The notes: generated by a model from the sequence alone, not told the origin. Numbered from the stretch's first letter, positions 1 through 9,010 are shown. The stretch is 64,000 nucleotides of DNA from Symbiodinium natans (GCA_905221605.1 CAJNDS010000202.1:1-64000), one strand, 5' to 3'. Numbers and translations are program-made.

Positions 1-550
1 TTATCTCCCAAAACGGGCTTAGGCTTCAGGGCTTAGGGCAGCATGACCCTTCTAGAATTCGGAGGCCCTGTATGTCAGAACGTCAACACCACAAAGGTAA
101 GTTCAGGGCTGCCTGGGAGGAACGCCCTGAACCGTACGGAAGTCAACCCTGCTGCAAAGTGTCGTCGCACCCCTGACCCTACACCCAGAACTGGTCGTGA
201 GTCACAACAGCTTTGCTCAAAGGCCACGCAACCTTCACATGAGTTTTTGGGTTCAGGGTTTGAGTTGTACATATACAGACATGTAGACAGGGCTTACCGG
301 GCCTAGGCTTGAATTGAACCCTTTTTCATTTGAAGCTAGGTAGCGGCGCTTGTTGGAAACCGTGTGCTTTGTGGCATTCGTCAAAACGGTTTGTATTGGA
401 AACGTGTGGCCAAGCATGTGGGAAAATCTTGCAAAAACGCACCAGGTGTTCAACAGTGCCAATCCTCGAGGGGGGGGGGCGCGTTTGCTGCGTTTTGTGC
501 GTTTTCCCGAGAAAAAACGGAAGGGTTTTCAAAGATTTGCGTTTGTGTGT
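1..550. other. no gene recognised; degenerate telomere-like start
   Basis: The first bases hold decayed TTTAGGG-like words. The rest is mixed sequence with a G-run near 470-479 and a T/C-rich stretch near 590-640. Short open frames exist on both strands, but none has a recognisable domain. It probably lies downstream of the minus-strand PPR gene. Confidence 0.4.
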
Positions 551-1308
551 TTAGTGCGGATGTGTGTGTATGTGCACACAGTGCTCACGCGCATTCTTTT
601 CTCTCTGTTCTCCTCTCTTTCTGTCTTTCTTCTTTCCCGCATTTCCGTGGCATATCGTCCCTCCCGGAAAACAAGGTCCAAAACAAATAGGTTCATAGAA
701 TGCCAATAAAATCCAAACCGCCACTTGCTTTGAGGGACCTGGACGCACTCGCTGAATGTTTAAGCCCACTCCGCTGTAAGATACTTTTGCCCAGAGCCAC
801 GCCCGCAGTAGACTTGCCGCGGGGCGAGTAGGTGACGAAAAAGGCTCAGCGGCAAAACTGGCTGAAACGGCTCCACGAGCAAGTTCTTGCCAAGAGTGTG
901 GCATCTCAAGTGGAAGCTTAGAGCATAGAACATCACGTGAGACCGCGGGCCCGAGCTCAGCAAGGGTGGACAGATTGGACGGCGCCGCCAGCACCTCCGA
1001 TGTTGAACCAGTGACCAACTTCGCTAGCTGTAGCTGCGCCGCAGCTTCGACTCTTCGATGAAACTCCCGGCACACAGATGTCTCGTGGGTGAAGAAACCG
1101 AGGTCCTGAAGAAATGTCAAAGTGGATTCCTGCTCAGCAAGAGCTGCTGTGCTGACCTTGGCCGCTCGCCGCGCAGTAGCTGAGGCATGAGATGCATGCC
1201 GCGACAAAGCCAGGTGCTTGGACTGCTGCGAGGCCAAGATGCATCTCATGGCTGCAACTGGCGCTGTGCTGTCCAGAGCAAACACAAGCTTCGCACCAGC
1301 CTTGGGGG
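551..1308 (-). CDS. PPR gene, 3'-most exon (C-terminal region)
   Basis: This is the fourth exon in the minus-strand PPR gene model, joined in frame after the 1309-1455 intron. The joined frame runs AAPKAGAKLVFALDS and continues open for about 240 codons with Ala/Ser/Glu-rich, coding-like composition (for example ESTLTFLQDLGFFTHETSV). No further PPR unit is obvious, so this would be the C-terminal tail of the protein. The last 60-70 codons, below about position 750, turn into low-complexity sequence, so the true end or another donor probably lies between about 700 and 800. Function beyond belonging to the PPR protein is unknown. Confidence 0.5.
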
Positions 1309-1455
1309 CTGAATACCCTAGCCCAAAAAAGTTAACCTATTATATTCCATTCTACTATACTATATTATAATATATTATATATTCTTTTTTCTATTATATA
1401 ATATTACATTACACATATAGGAGGATTCCACATAACCCAAAAGGTGACATGTTAC
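1309..1455 (-). mobile_element. Family B inverted-repeat element forming a GT-AG intron
   Basis: Inverted ends of GGGGGCTG bound an A/T-rich element (about 1304-1462), possibly flanked by a CCTT duplication. On the minus strand the left end reads GGGGCTG^GTAAC (donor GT at 1455-1454) and the other end reads TATTCAG^CCCCC (AG at 1310-1309). Splicing 1309-1455 joins the open frames as GCT G^CC CCC AAG. Thus the splice sites sit inside the terminal repeats. A related sequence is at 21637-21715. Confidence 0.6.
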
Positions 1456-1577
1456 CAGCCCCCCTTTTAGCAGCCTCCTCGGTGAGCTGAAGGGCCGCGC
1501 GCCAGGCTGAGCACCGCTCACACGCAAGGATCGTCGCGCAAGTGGCGGGAAGATCTCGGATGGACGCCGACAGCAGC
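1456..1577 (-). CDS. PPR gene, exon 3 (PPR motifs 5-6)
   Basis: The exon lies between two element-derived introns. Joined to exon 2 it completes motif 5 (SLGLLSASIRDL) and supplies motif 6 (PATCATILACERCSAWRAAL). The phase is TTG GG^G CTG at the upstream junction and GCT G^CC CCC at the downstream one, both in frame. PPR units are helix-turn-helix repeats that bind RNA, usually in organelles; in this family each unit carries a conserved [AC]-C-E-[KR] ... W..AL core, which is seen here. Confidence 0.7.
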
Positions 1578-1740
1578 CTATACTCCCCTTAGAACCTTAA
1601 TAAAAATGGTATTTTTCCCTTAGAACCTTAATAAAAATGGTATTTTTCCCTTAGAGCCTTAAAAATGGTCTTTTTAAATGTCCTCTTGGGTTTTATGTAA
1701 ACAAAAGTAAGAAAATAATTTCCAAGGGGGATAGAGCAGC
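1578..1740 (-). mobile_element. Family A inverted-repeat element forming a GC-AG intron
   Basis: The element (1578-1736) has ends CTATACTCCCCTT and AAGGGGGATAGAG and is flanked by CAGC at 1574-1577 and 1737-1740, a 4-bp target duplication. On the minus strand the duplicated GCTG supplies a GC donor and the element's end supplies TATAG as acceptor. Excising 1578-1740 leaves one GCTG and restores PPR motif 5/6 in frame. Internally it carries two copies of a 34-bp direct repeat. It has no coding capacity, so it is non-autonomous. Confidence 0.75.
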
Positions 1741-1857
1741 CCCAAGGACTTCTCCCATTCAGAGGCGCCCGCCAAGGAAACAATAGCGGTACCGACCAAA
1801 GCGGAGCCAGCGCCGGCACTTAGCAGAGAAAGCGCCTGCTGCCAATTCGACCCTTTC
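1741..1857 (-). CDS. PPR gene, exon 2 (PPR motifs 4-5)
   Basis: It encodes KGSNWQQALSLL, the second half of motif 4, then VGTAIVSLAGASEWEKSLGL, most of motif 5. Splicing to exon 1 as TGC GA^G AAA restores the usual dinoflagellate PPR core CEKGSNWQQAL, which is the main reason for placing the junction there. Its 3' end coincides exactly with the 4-bp target duplication of a family A element. Confidence 0.7.
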
Positions 1858-1983
1858 CTTAGCCAAATTTGTTTGGGAGGTTCGGGGAGAGGGCTTCTGA
1901 AAAAAAGAGGCTTGCCCTCGCTGAAGTCGGAAACTCGCCCAAAAAACATTGTCGAACAACGCTACCAATCTTGCCCCAAAGTC
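1858..1983 (-). other. 126-nt intron with GA-AG ends in the PPR gene
   Basis: Reading straight through gives ACETLGQDW and then a stop. Removing 1858-1983 joins TGC GA to G AAA GGG and yields CEKGSNW, the expected PPR core. The intron would begin GACTTT and end CTAAG. GA and GC donors are known in dinoflagellate nuclear introns. One base of ambiguity (G on either side) does not change the product. Confidence 0.6.
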
Positions 1984-2354
1984 TCGCATGCAGCCATGGC
2001 TGCACCAATGCAGGCTGCACTGGCCACCAGCCCACGGAAAGGCATCTCGTGCAGAAGCGACAGTGCGAGCCTCCACTTTGAGCCCAGGTTGCAAGCTGCA
2101 ATCGCAGATCCGAACGTGACAACATCAGGGTCCACACCGCGTCGCAAAATGCGCAAAGCCCGTGCCCACTCACCACCACGAGCGCAAGCAGTTCCTATGG
2201 CATTCACAATCGCAATGTCCCGCCGCAGCGTTCGAGCAAAGTATCCCAGCGCTACCTGCCAAGCGGCGCCTCGTCCACAAGCATCTATCGCGATGCAGAC
2301 GGCTTTCAAGTCTAGTGCCACAGATTCCTTGGCATCTTCGTGCACTTGAAGCAC
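1984..2354 (-). CDS. Pentatricopeptide repeat (PPR) protein, exon 1 of the visible part
   Basis: The minus strand encodes three and a half PPR units of 30-35 residues: DLKAVCIAIDACGRGAAWQVAL, then AIVNAIGTACARGGEWARAL, then DVVTFGSAIAACNLGSKWRL, then ASAACIGAAMAACE. The repeated pattern A-A-C-x-x-G-x-x-W-x-x-A-L identifies the family. PPR proteins bind organellar RNA in sequence-specific fashion and act in its editing, splicing or stability. An AG acceptor (2355-2356) precedes VLQVHEDAKESVAL, so the gene's true start is further upstream, in an exon I did not identify. Family call is strong; the RNA target is unknown. Confidence 0.8.
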
Positions 2355-2479
2355 CTCAATATACACCTTCACCCCCTTCACCCAGAACCCCCCAAAAAAG
2401 ATACCTCTTCGGTGCATGCAAGGAGTCTAACAAATGCACAGCGAGTGGCCACCTACGGGTCCAAGTGGAAAGACCCCCC

Positions 2480-2640
2480 TAAAGGGACCTTGAAAAGGGT
2501 CATTTAGGGGTTTGTTTGGGGGCTACTTAGGTATATGGGGAGGATATGAGGTATATATAGGGTAATTTAGGGGTTTGTTTGGGGGCTACTTTGGTTAATA
2601 TAGGGACTAGATAAGGTACAACTTGGGGTTCTATAGGGGA
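2480..2640. repeat. short direct-repeat element
   Basis: A 28-bp word beginning AATTTAGGGGTTTG and ending GGGGGCTACTT occurs twice, near 2501 and 2564, in G/T-rich sequence. It lies just upstream of the visible PPR exons and is probably intronic or intergenic. No coding potential. Confidence 0.5.
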
Positions 2641-2739
2641 AGTTCACATTCAATGAGGGCCGGGATGGGCCGGGCATAGCGGGGCTTGGGGATTGTCAGC
2701 TCGAACAGGCTGAGAGCACGATTGGAGGGGATTCTACCC

Positions 2740-3360
2740 CACGAACGCGAAGGGAGGGGACATGCGACAAATCTCACCCCTATGAGCACGAGAGGAGGGG
2801 ACATGCCCTCACCAAACCCGAAAGGGGACATGCGACAAACCTTTAGGGCCCTCGCCAAACCCCACTAGCCGAAGGGAGGGGACATGCGACAAACCTCTAG
2901 GGCCCTCACGAAACCCTCCGAGCACGAAGGGAGGGGACCATGCGACAAACCTCCCAGCACAAAGGGAGGGGGGCATGCGACAAACCTCTAGGGCCCTCAC
3001 GAAACCCTACGAGCACGAAGGGAAGGGACATGAGACAAACCTTTAGGGCCCTCACCAAATCCCACGAGCCGAAGGGAGGGGACCATGCGACAAACCTCTA
3101 GGGCACTCACCAAATCCCATGAGCCGAACGGAGGGGCGATGTGACAAACCTCTAGGGCACTCACCAAACCCCACCAGCCGAGAGAAGGGACATGCGACAA
3201 ACGTCCAAACCCTGCGAGCACGAAGGGAGGGGACATGCGACAAACCTCTAGGGCCCTCACCAAACCCTAGCAGCACGAAGGGAGGCGACCGGCGAAAAGA
3301 GCCTCTAGGGCCCGCACCAAACCCCATGCGCCGAAGGGAGGGGACATGCGACAAACCTCT
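2740..3360. repeat. satellite S1, about 55-bp unit, about 11 copies
   Basis: About eleven degenerate tandem copies of a unit containing GGGAGGGGACATGCGACAAA, then CCTCTAGGGCCCTCACCAAA, then CCC and a short variable GAGC link. Spacing is mostly 50-58 bp with some shortened units. Open frames across it in several frames are by-products of the repeat. Confidence 0.85.
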
Positions 3361-4370
3361 TATGTCCATCCGTGCCTGGCAGTTTGTCCGCAGGCTGCAG
3401 CAGCAGCAGTGACTGCTGCAAGCGACGGGTGCATGGACTTCTGCTGAAACTCCGTCACGAGCAGTGCTGCTCGTTGCCACTGCTTGCCTGCCACGGCATT
3501 GGGGAACTACTACCACACAACTCCCACGATTATTACCTACCCGACATGCAGAGCATTTAGCCAAATGTGTTTTTTTTGCTTCAGGGCTCCTGTGGTAGCT
3601 TAATGTGGTTAAACTCCAAACCCTAAAGTGCCAGACCCTCGTGGTTTCTGTTCTCTGAAACTTCTGAGTGCGTGGTCGGTCGTCGAAGCAACCCAACACT
3701 CAGCACCGTGTGAATAATGTAGGGGCCTTAATGATTACTGGAAGGGAATACCATTCGTAATTATTCCGAACCCTATATTACCTGCATTTCAAAACGCCCT
3801 TGTGTGAATTTGGTCACACACGTATCGCACGCAGCATAATGTGCAAGAGTCGCTGCTATGCAGAATGGTGGGCCACTTCAAGCGCAAAGTGGAACCCATG
3901 TCCTGATGGCTTTTGCAAGTGAGCCGAAAAAGGCAACCCGGCGGACCCGCGCTGAGATGGGACAATGCATTAAATTGAACAGTCTTTGCTGATGTCGACA
4001 TACAACAGCTGTATTGGGCGCAACCGAAGCATGATTTGCACATGCTCGTAGGCCTGCTGGAACTAAACAAGTTCTTGGCCTAACAACTTGTCTCATGTCC
4101 TTGAAGGATCGTCGTCTCCGACTTGATCGGGCGAAAGCAATAAAAGGTTTCAGTGCCAGTCCAGTTTCAATTTGGCAGTTGCGTGTATCTGCTTCGTGGC
4201 GCCGGCTGAGCGAGCCGGCACGTGTCTCACACTGAAAGGACGAGCACGGACCACGGAGCACGAAATTGATGAGAAAATGCAGCAAAACAACAGTGCCTCT
4301 GCCTTCTACTGCTGCTTCGTGCATACGAAATTGACAGGACATAGGTAGAGAATAGAAGGACTGCATTCGT
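3361..4370. other. no confident gene; possible minus-strand ORF at 3878-4366
   Basis: A CAG-rich patch (near 3398-3410) leads into mixed sequence. A 162-codon minus-strand open frame covers 3878-4366 without a recognisable domain, and an alternative frame covers 3789-4070. A decayed family F-like word (GGGAATACCATTCGTAATTA) lies near 3744. Coding status is open. Confidence 0.3.
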
Positions 4371-4380
4371 TTATCAACAA

Positions 4381-4560
4381 CTACACAGGCATGCCGCTGC
4401 CGAACGCGATGGGTCTACAAAGGTTTGCAACGCAGCTTGTCTTCCAGGCTTCTTCTGCCTGCTGCTTGCATGCAAAGCTGCACGGGCCTCTCGAAAGAGC
4501 GGCCACTAAGGCATTGCGGCAAACCTGCACGAGATTTGGGATGGTGTAGGTGTCTGCGAC
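4381..4560 (-). CDS. possible second exon of the PPR-like gene
   Basis: The minus-strand frame contains DTYTIPNLVQVCRNALVAAL and then CKQQAEEAWKTSCVANLC before a stop. It follows the 4700-4861 exon in the right order and has helix-forming, coding-like composition. The repeat match is weak and the intervening junction is not established. Confidence 0.35.
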   Translation of the reverse strand, partial: VADTYTIPNLVQVCRNALVAALSRGPCSFACKQQAEEAWKTSCVANLCRPIAFGSGMPV

Positions 4561-4699
4561 GAGACTGAACGGTTCAGTGAGAGCTTGTGCCCAGCCTCGT
4601 CTGGACCAAGGCCGTCCTGGCAAATCCCATATGCTTACAAACATCAGCCCTCCGACTTCCCAACGAGATTCACGGCCCCCTAAGCCCTTGTACTCGACA

Positions 4700-4861
4700 T
4701 GAAAAGTACCCCCCGACCTTCTCAAGCTGAAGAAACCGCGCTAGCGCTTGGCGCCATTCCCCCTGTCTTCCATGGCGCGTGATGACTTGCGTTGCTTGCC
4801 GCAGCACCCTGGACATTGCCGAAGTGGCTGCCTGCAAGCCAACTCGATGAGCCAAGAACAA
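4700..4861 (-). CDS. PPR-like N-terminal exon
   Basis: The minus-strand frame reads MSRVLRQATQVITRHGRQ then GEWRQALARFLQLEK, the G-x-x-W-x-x-AL core and helix pattern of a first PPR unit. A GT follows directly after GAGAAG, a plausible donor. The next open frame (4381-4560) reads ADTYTIPNLVQVCRNALVAA, compatible with another degenerate PPR unit. It may be a second small PPR gene or a decayed copy. The start could be the Met at 4861 or the internal Met before SRVLRQ. Confidence 0.5.
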
Positions 4862-4902
4862 TGTCGCGCGATTGCTGCCCAGGACCTTTTGCTGGAGATG
4901 TG

Positions 4903-4990
4903 GGGGCTTACAATAATAGGGGACCCCAATATATATAGACCCCGAATACTAGGAGCTCTTATAATAAGGAAGGGTCTCAATAAGGTAGCC
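4903..4990. mobile_element. family E short element
   Basis: It carries the words ATAATAGGGGACCCC, TAGACCCC and TTATAATAAGGAAGGG. The same arrangement recurs with degeneration at 27861-27935, 38236-38312 and 55835-55935. All four are about 75-100 bp, A/T plus G/C-run rich and non-coding. Confidence 0.45.
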
Positions 4991-5226
4991 CTAACATCGT
5001 AAACCACCATGTGAAGAAACGCCTCGTCGTGTACAGGTGCCCGTGCCCCAGGGGCATAACTGTCGAGGCAAGTGGTCGCTGGGCACACACAACCCTAAAC
5101 CCTAAACCGTAAACCCTAAATCCCCCTTCCCCCCCTCTCGTATCAAGCAGTTCTTCGGTGGCCTCCATTCAGCATTCCAGCCAACATGTTCCTTGTCACC
5201 GCGAATGCTTGTTTGGGCATTCTTTT

Positions 5227-5334
5227 CTTGGATGTTCCCGTTTGTACTCACAGTTCTTAATAAGGATTATCGTACCCCCCCGTATTATACTGCCTATTTC
5301 AGGAGCTGTTCGTATAAGGGGGAACATTCCAAGG
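5227..5334. mobile_element. family C element (MITE-like), copy 1
   Basis: Ends TTGGATGTTCCCG and GGGGGAACATTCCAA are inverted repeats. GGCATTCTT occurs on both outer sides, consistent with an 8-9-bp target duplication with three extra bases on the left. Internal words match other family C copies (CAGT.CTTAATAAGGATTAT). Confidence 0.6.
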
Positions 5335-5856
5335 CATTCTTGTTTTGCTGAGTTAAACAAGTGAGGTTACGAACCGCCCTGACAGGGCTGCAGCCTTTGC
5401 AAAGCAAATAAGCTGGATAGCGTTTCGTACGAGTGCCACTGCAGAAGGAAACCCTATCCACACACACGCGCCCTCATTGAGCGGGACAAGCAAAAGCTTC
5501 ACAGCTTGACAAGTCTGATGAAGGTGATCGGTGAACCTACTGCTCATATGTAGCTGCGGAACAGAAAGGGTCCAGGATGTTAAGCCACATCTGAGCGAAG
5601 GACTTTCTGGTCTACTAGATTCGGGTCTGGGCTGGCTCGTTGACCTTGGATGTGTCTTCGGTTGGACTCAGAAGCTGCTGGGCAAAAACTCTTATTACGC
5701 AAAGGGTGCGAACTGTGCTGGAATAGTTCGGTCACGAACGACGGGTACAGTTCGTGCAGGTTTACGTTCACCAGGTCCCCTCATTTTGAGACAGAGCCCG
5801 CCAGGACCCAAGGCAACAGGAGCACCTTTTTTCAGCCTGGCAGCGTATTGGCCTGT

Positions 5857-6020
5857 GTAAAGGGAGCCGACATGCAGGTGCAGTGCAGTCTGCGCCATGG
5901 GCTTAGCCGCAGCAATTGAGGCAGACGGCAGTCTTTATAACGCCTGCGTAAAGGGGTCGCCAACATGCAGGTGCGGTGCACTCTGCGCCATGGCCTTAGC
6001 CACAGCAATTGAGGCAAACG
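5857..6020. repeat. 93-bp tandem duplication over the end of gene A
   Basis: Two copies offset by 93 bp share ACATGCAGGTGC and CTCTGCGCCATGG, TTAGCC and CAGCAATTGAGGCA. The right copy contains the gene A stop codon (5996-5998), so the duplication created a second copy of the 3' end and UTR sequence. Confidence 0.75.
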
Positions 6021-6411
6021 CTCATTGCCAGCCCGGCGCTCACTTCCAGCGGGCCGGCATCAGCAGCCACGGCCTCCGCAGCACGCGCCCCAGCCTGCAA
6101 CAGCGCCGCAGGGTCCTCGAAAGCCTTCGATGGGCCGAGGTCCTTCAGCCGTGCTGTGGCGGAGGCAATGGCACTGAGTATGTCGCCGTTCTCGAAGTTC
6201 TTCTGGGACTCGGATTGCAGCAGCGTGCCGTCGGAGTTGCCCACATCCTGGGACAGGGCGAAGCCAAAGGGGTGCTCGGTCTGCGGAAGCACGGAGAATG
6301 AGAGGTCCATGGTGCCTTCTCCCTCTAAGCCGATGTAGCGCAAGTCAATGTTGCCAGAGATGTCCAAGCTGCCTCTCAACATGAGGAGGAGAGACTCCCA
6401 GTACACAAGCC
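5996..6411 (-). CDS. gene A, C-terminal exon
   Basis: The frame reads LVYWESLLLMLRGSLDISGN, then LGFALSQ-type beta-strand-like sequence, then an Ala-rich helical tail (AALLQAGARAAEAVAADAG), ending in SVCLNCCG and a stop at 5996. It follows a 79-nt GT-AG intron (6412-6490), ATTTTGTAG being the acceptor. I do not recognise the family; the protein appears soluble and dinoflagellate-specific as far as I can tell. Confidence 0.65.
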
Positions 6412-6490
6412 CTACAAAATTCTGTAATTCATAAGAGTGAGATGAGGTAATTGCTAGGATTCGAGGGCGCTTTAGGATTCTAGTCCCCAC

Positions 6491-6876
6491 TTTGTGTCGA
6501 GCAGAGGCCTCCCCACTCCACGACGTCGCTCGGGGCTTCGGAGAACTCAAAGGCCACGTCTTGGCTCGCGGAGAACTGAACGCTCTGGGCAGGGTCACCT
6601 CCAAAGAGGGGCTGGGAGAGGCCCAGTTCCCAAATCAGCCTGTAGAAGACCTCTCCACCACTGCAGCCGCTCATCACCTGAAAGCTCATGCTGATACCCG
6701 GAAGCCTGTAGGGCAAGTCCAGGCTCATCCCCCGGCCGACCTTCACCCAGAAGTCCGGCCCCGAGCAATCCACGCGCGCGGTCTGGCCCCTGAACTGCAA
6801 GCCATCCACCCGCTGCAGCAGGGACGTCTCTGTGAAGACCTCCTTCAACTTGTCCCCGATCTCCCGGATGTCCTTT
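6491..6876 (-). CDS. gene A, internal exon
   Basis: The exon starts after a pyrimidine-rich acceptor (TTTTTTTTGTCTGGTCAG). It encodes KDIREIGDKLKEVFTETSLL, then RGQTARVDCSGPDFWVKVGR, and ends CSTQ with donor GT at 6490-6489. Joined to the next exon it reads STQRLVYWESL in frame. No domain recognised. Confidence 0.65.
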
Positions 6877-7009
6877 CTGACCAGACAAAAAAAACATCGG
6901 GAAGCCACAAGATTCAGCTCGAATCATGCTCATAAACACTAACCCTTCATAGCATCATCAGCATCGTCGTCGTCGTCACACGCCCCTAACATCGTCATCA
7001 CATCATTGA

Positions 7010-7208
7010 CATCGTGGTGTCCTGGATCAGCCGGCAGACCTCCGCCTCCGCTGAAGACCCGCTGCATCCCGAAAACCCGGCGCGGATCTGCTCCTCGAAG
7101 AAGCAGTAGGCGCCCACGACGGCACGGATGGGATAGTGGAGCTCTTGGGGGAAGCAGAATTCTTGCACTTCCAAGTCCTGGTCGATTGCAATTCCGCTTC
7201 TCAGTGCC
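7010..7208 (-). CDS. gene A, internal exon
   Basis: The frame reads ALRSGIAIDQDLEVQEFCFP, then ELHYPIRAVVGAYCFFEEQI, then AEAEVCRLIQD. The acceptor GTTAG lies at the end of a telomere-repeat-bearing intron. The 3' boundary (near 7010) is approximate because the frame runs into a stop about 10 codons later. Confidence 0.6.
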
Positions 7209-7340
7209 CTAACATCCCTAAAGGCCTAAAGGCCCGAAAGCCTGACAACCGAAGCAGCCCCCCATGAACCCCTGTAGAATCTGATAAATACTTGACTAGA
7301 CCTAAAGCCTAAACCCTAAACCCTAAACCTTAAACCAAGC
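7209..7340 (-). other. gene A intron carrying telomere-type repeats (GC-AG)
   Basis: On the minus strand the exon ends GCCGCCAG^GCTTGG and the next begins GTTAG^GGCACTG. Removing 7209-7340 joins GCC AG^G GCA CTG in frame. About four TTTAGGG-like units lie right after the donor. This is the clearest single example of telomere-type repeats inside a spliced interval. Confidence 0.55.
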
Positions 7341-7462
7341 CTGGCGGCCATGAAGGGGGCTGGAATGTTGAAGATGCCGGGCTTCGTGATGCACTGGCGC
7401 ACTTGGCTGACAGTCTTCTTGAACTTGTCCTTGATCTCCCACACCTCTCCACGTCGGGTCTT
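7341..7462 (-). CDS. gene A, internal exon
   Basis: The frame reads RRGEVWEIKDKFKKTVSQVR, then QCITKPGIFNIPAPFMAA. The acceptor is CTCAG (or CAGAAAG) at 7463-7468. Flanked on both sides by telomere-type repeats. Amphipathic helix followed by a Pro-rich turn; family unknown. Confidence 0.6.
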
Positions 7463-7624
7463 TCTGAGTTTAGGGTTTAGGCTTTAGGGGGCTCGGATCC
7501 CTAAACCCTTTGGTTCACAGGATGTTCACGGGGTTTACAATTGTTCCGAAGCTGGCAGGCAAAACCCTAAACCCTAAACCCTAAACCTGTTGATTTTCTT
7601 CACTTTCTTGGGAGATCTATGGCT

Positions 7625-7722
7625 GCCAGGGGCCGTAGGCATCCGCTGCAGCCCTTAGCCGATTTTTTGCGGTTTGCAGGCCCCTCTGCATCTTGAGCTC
7701 TGCGTCCAGCAATGGGTGGGTT
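7625..7722 (-). CDS. gene A, internal exon
   Basis: After a CTCAG acceptor the frame reads THPLLDAELKMQRGLQTAKN then RLRAAADAYGPW, a continuous amphipathic helix. A GC or GA donor follows near 7620. The flanks carry telomere-type words. Confidence 0.5.
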
Positions 7723-8084
7723 CTGAGTTTTACGGATGGTTGAGGAGCATGGGCTTCAGGATTTCGGGTTTAGGGTTTGAGCTTTAGGGTTTAGGGTTGC
7801 TTCTAGGGTTTGCAGTGCTAGGATTCAGGGTTTACGGTTTCGGAAAGGGGTGCTTCTAGGGTTTACAGTAGGTAGGTTTCTAGATCTTCCAAGACAATAT
7901 CTAGATCCCACGCTGGCTGTCCACACTGTGACTCAGTGAACCTCCACATCACCAACATGAAAGCATCCTATGTCTGTTGATGCGCAGTCATCTCTTCCGT
8001 GTAGTCCCTAAACCCTAAACCCTAAACCCTAAACCCTTCACCCTAAACCCTAAACCCTAAAACCCAACCCTAAACCGAGTAGTT

Positions 8085-8162
8085 TCCGAGCAAAACTTTA
8101 GACCTCCGATGCGCCTTTGGCGACGTGAAGATCGACTTCATGGTGTTGAAGGCCCCGCAGTC
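8085..8162 (-). CDS. gene A, candidate exon next to an element
   Basis: The frame reads QDCGAFNTMKSIFTSPKAHR then RSKVLLGNYS. The acceptor CAG lies three bases from the end of a family D element (8166-8370), so the element makes up the 3' part of the intron. Confidence 0.45.
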
Positions 8163-8165
8163 CTG

Positions 8166-8370
8166 CTTGGAGGTTCATGGTCTTTATTAACCAATTATTA
8201 CTGTACTGACAGGGTTTAGGGGGTTTAGGGTTTAGGGGTTAGGGTTACTTATTTAACCAGTTGTATCTGTACTTATACCCCACTTATAAGCCCCTGAAGT
8301 GCCCCATATGGTTACAAGTACAGTTGCAAGTACAGTTATGAGTGGTTAATAAGCACCATGAACCTCCAAG
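8166..8370. mobile_element. family D element with a nested telomere-type block
   Basis: Ends CTTGGAGGTTCATGG and CCATGAACCTCCAAG are perfect inverted repeats. Other copies are about 120 bp; this one is 205 bp because it carries a block of TTTAGGG units (about 8211-8245) with partial sequence duplication around it. The remaining body matches copies at 30162-30280 and 44953-45079 (CCACTTATAAGCCCCTGAAG). Confidence 0.7.
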
Positions 8371-8593
8371 TGGAGGTTGGGTGAAAATGTCCGGATTGGG
8401 GCCCGGGTCTACGTGTCGTTTTGGTTTGAGGCTTTCAGGGCTGCGGGGCATTGTAGGCTGTTGGGAGTAGTGTTGCGAGGAGTTTTAGGCTTCAGTTTGC
8501 ATGTGGGGATCGAGGCTTCCTCATATCGCCCAAGCATCGGCCTACATCGTCTCGTAGACGAACCCTAAACCCCGAACCCAAAACCCTAAACTG

Positions 8594-8718
8594 CGGGCAT
8601 GCGCTGTCAAAACAACAAGGGGCACCTCCGAGCCCAACTCAGCGTGTGTTGAAGGAATCGGAACTTCAGCCACCCAACCAGCAAGAATGACCCAATTCCG
8701 GCATGGGAAGGGCGATTA
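8594..8718 (-). CDS. gene A, candidate exon
   Basis: The frame reads NWVILAGWVAEVPIPSTHAE then LGSEVPLVVLTAHAR. It is bounded by CCCTAAA-type words on both sides. Hydrophobic strands suggest a folded domain, but I do not recognise it. Confidence 0.5.
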
Positions 8719-8747
8719 CGGCTTAGGGTTTAGGGTTCCCAAATCAG

Positions 8748-9010
8748 CCCTGGACTGCATGATCTCTTCCGCAAACGCGGCTGACACAACGGGACTTCAA
8801 TGCTACAGGGAGCGCTGTCAAACTCATAATTAGAATCAGTGAAGAATCGCAGCCGATTCTTAACAATTGAGAACCCTCAGAAGCCGACAGCAACGAGGAA
8901 CAGTATAGGAACCTAATTTGAAGAATCTCCCGGGACCGATTGTTGTGAAAGAAATCCCTTCCGAAACCATCTGCTCCCATGATGTAGTTGATCTCTAGTT
9001 GCCCCACGTG
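8748..9010 (-). CDS. gene A, candidate exon
   Basis: An open frame reads GQLEINYIMGADGFGRDFFH, then REILQIRFLYCSSLLSASEG, then SLTALPVALKSRCVSRVCGR. Telomere-type blocks abut both ends. Possibly an extracellular or membrane-associated segment; unknown family. Confidence 0.45.

Noticed and set aside
2740-3360. CRISPR-like array
   Set aside because: Units and linkers are both repeats with gradual divergence, with no constant-length unique spacers, and the genome is eukaryotic.
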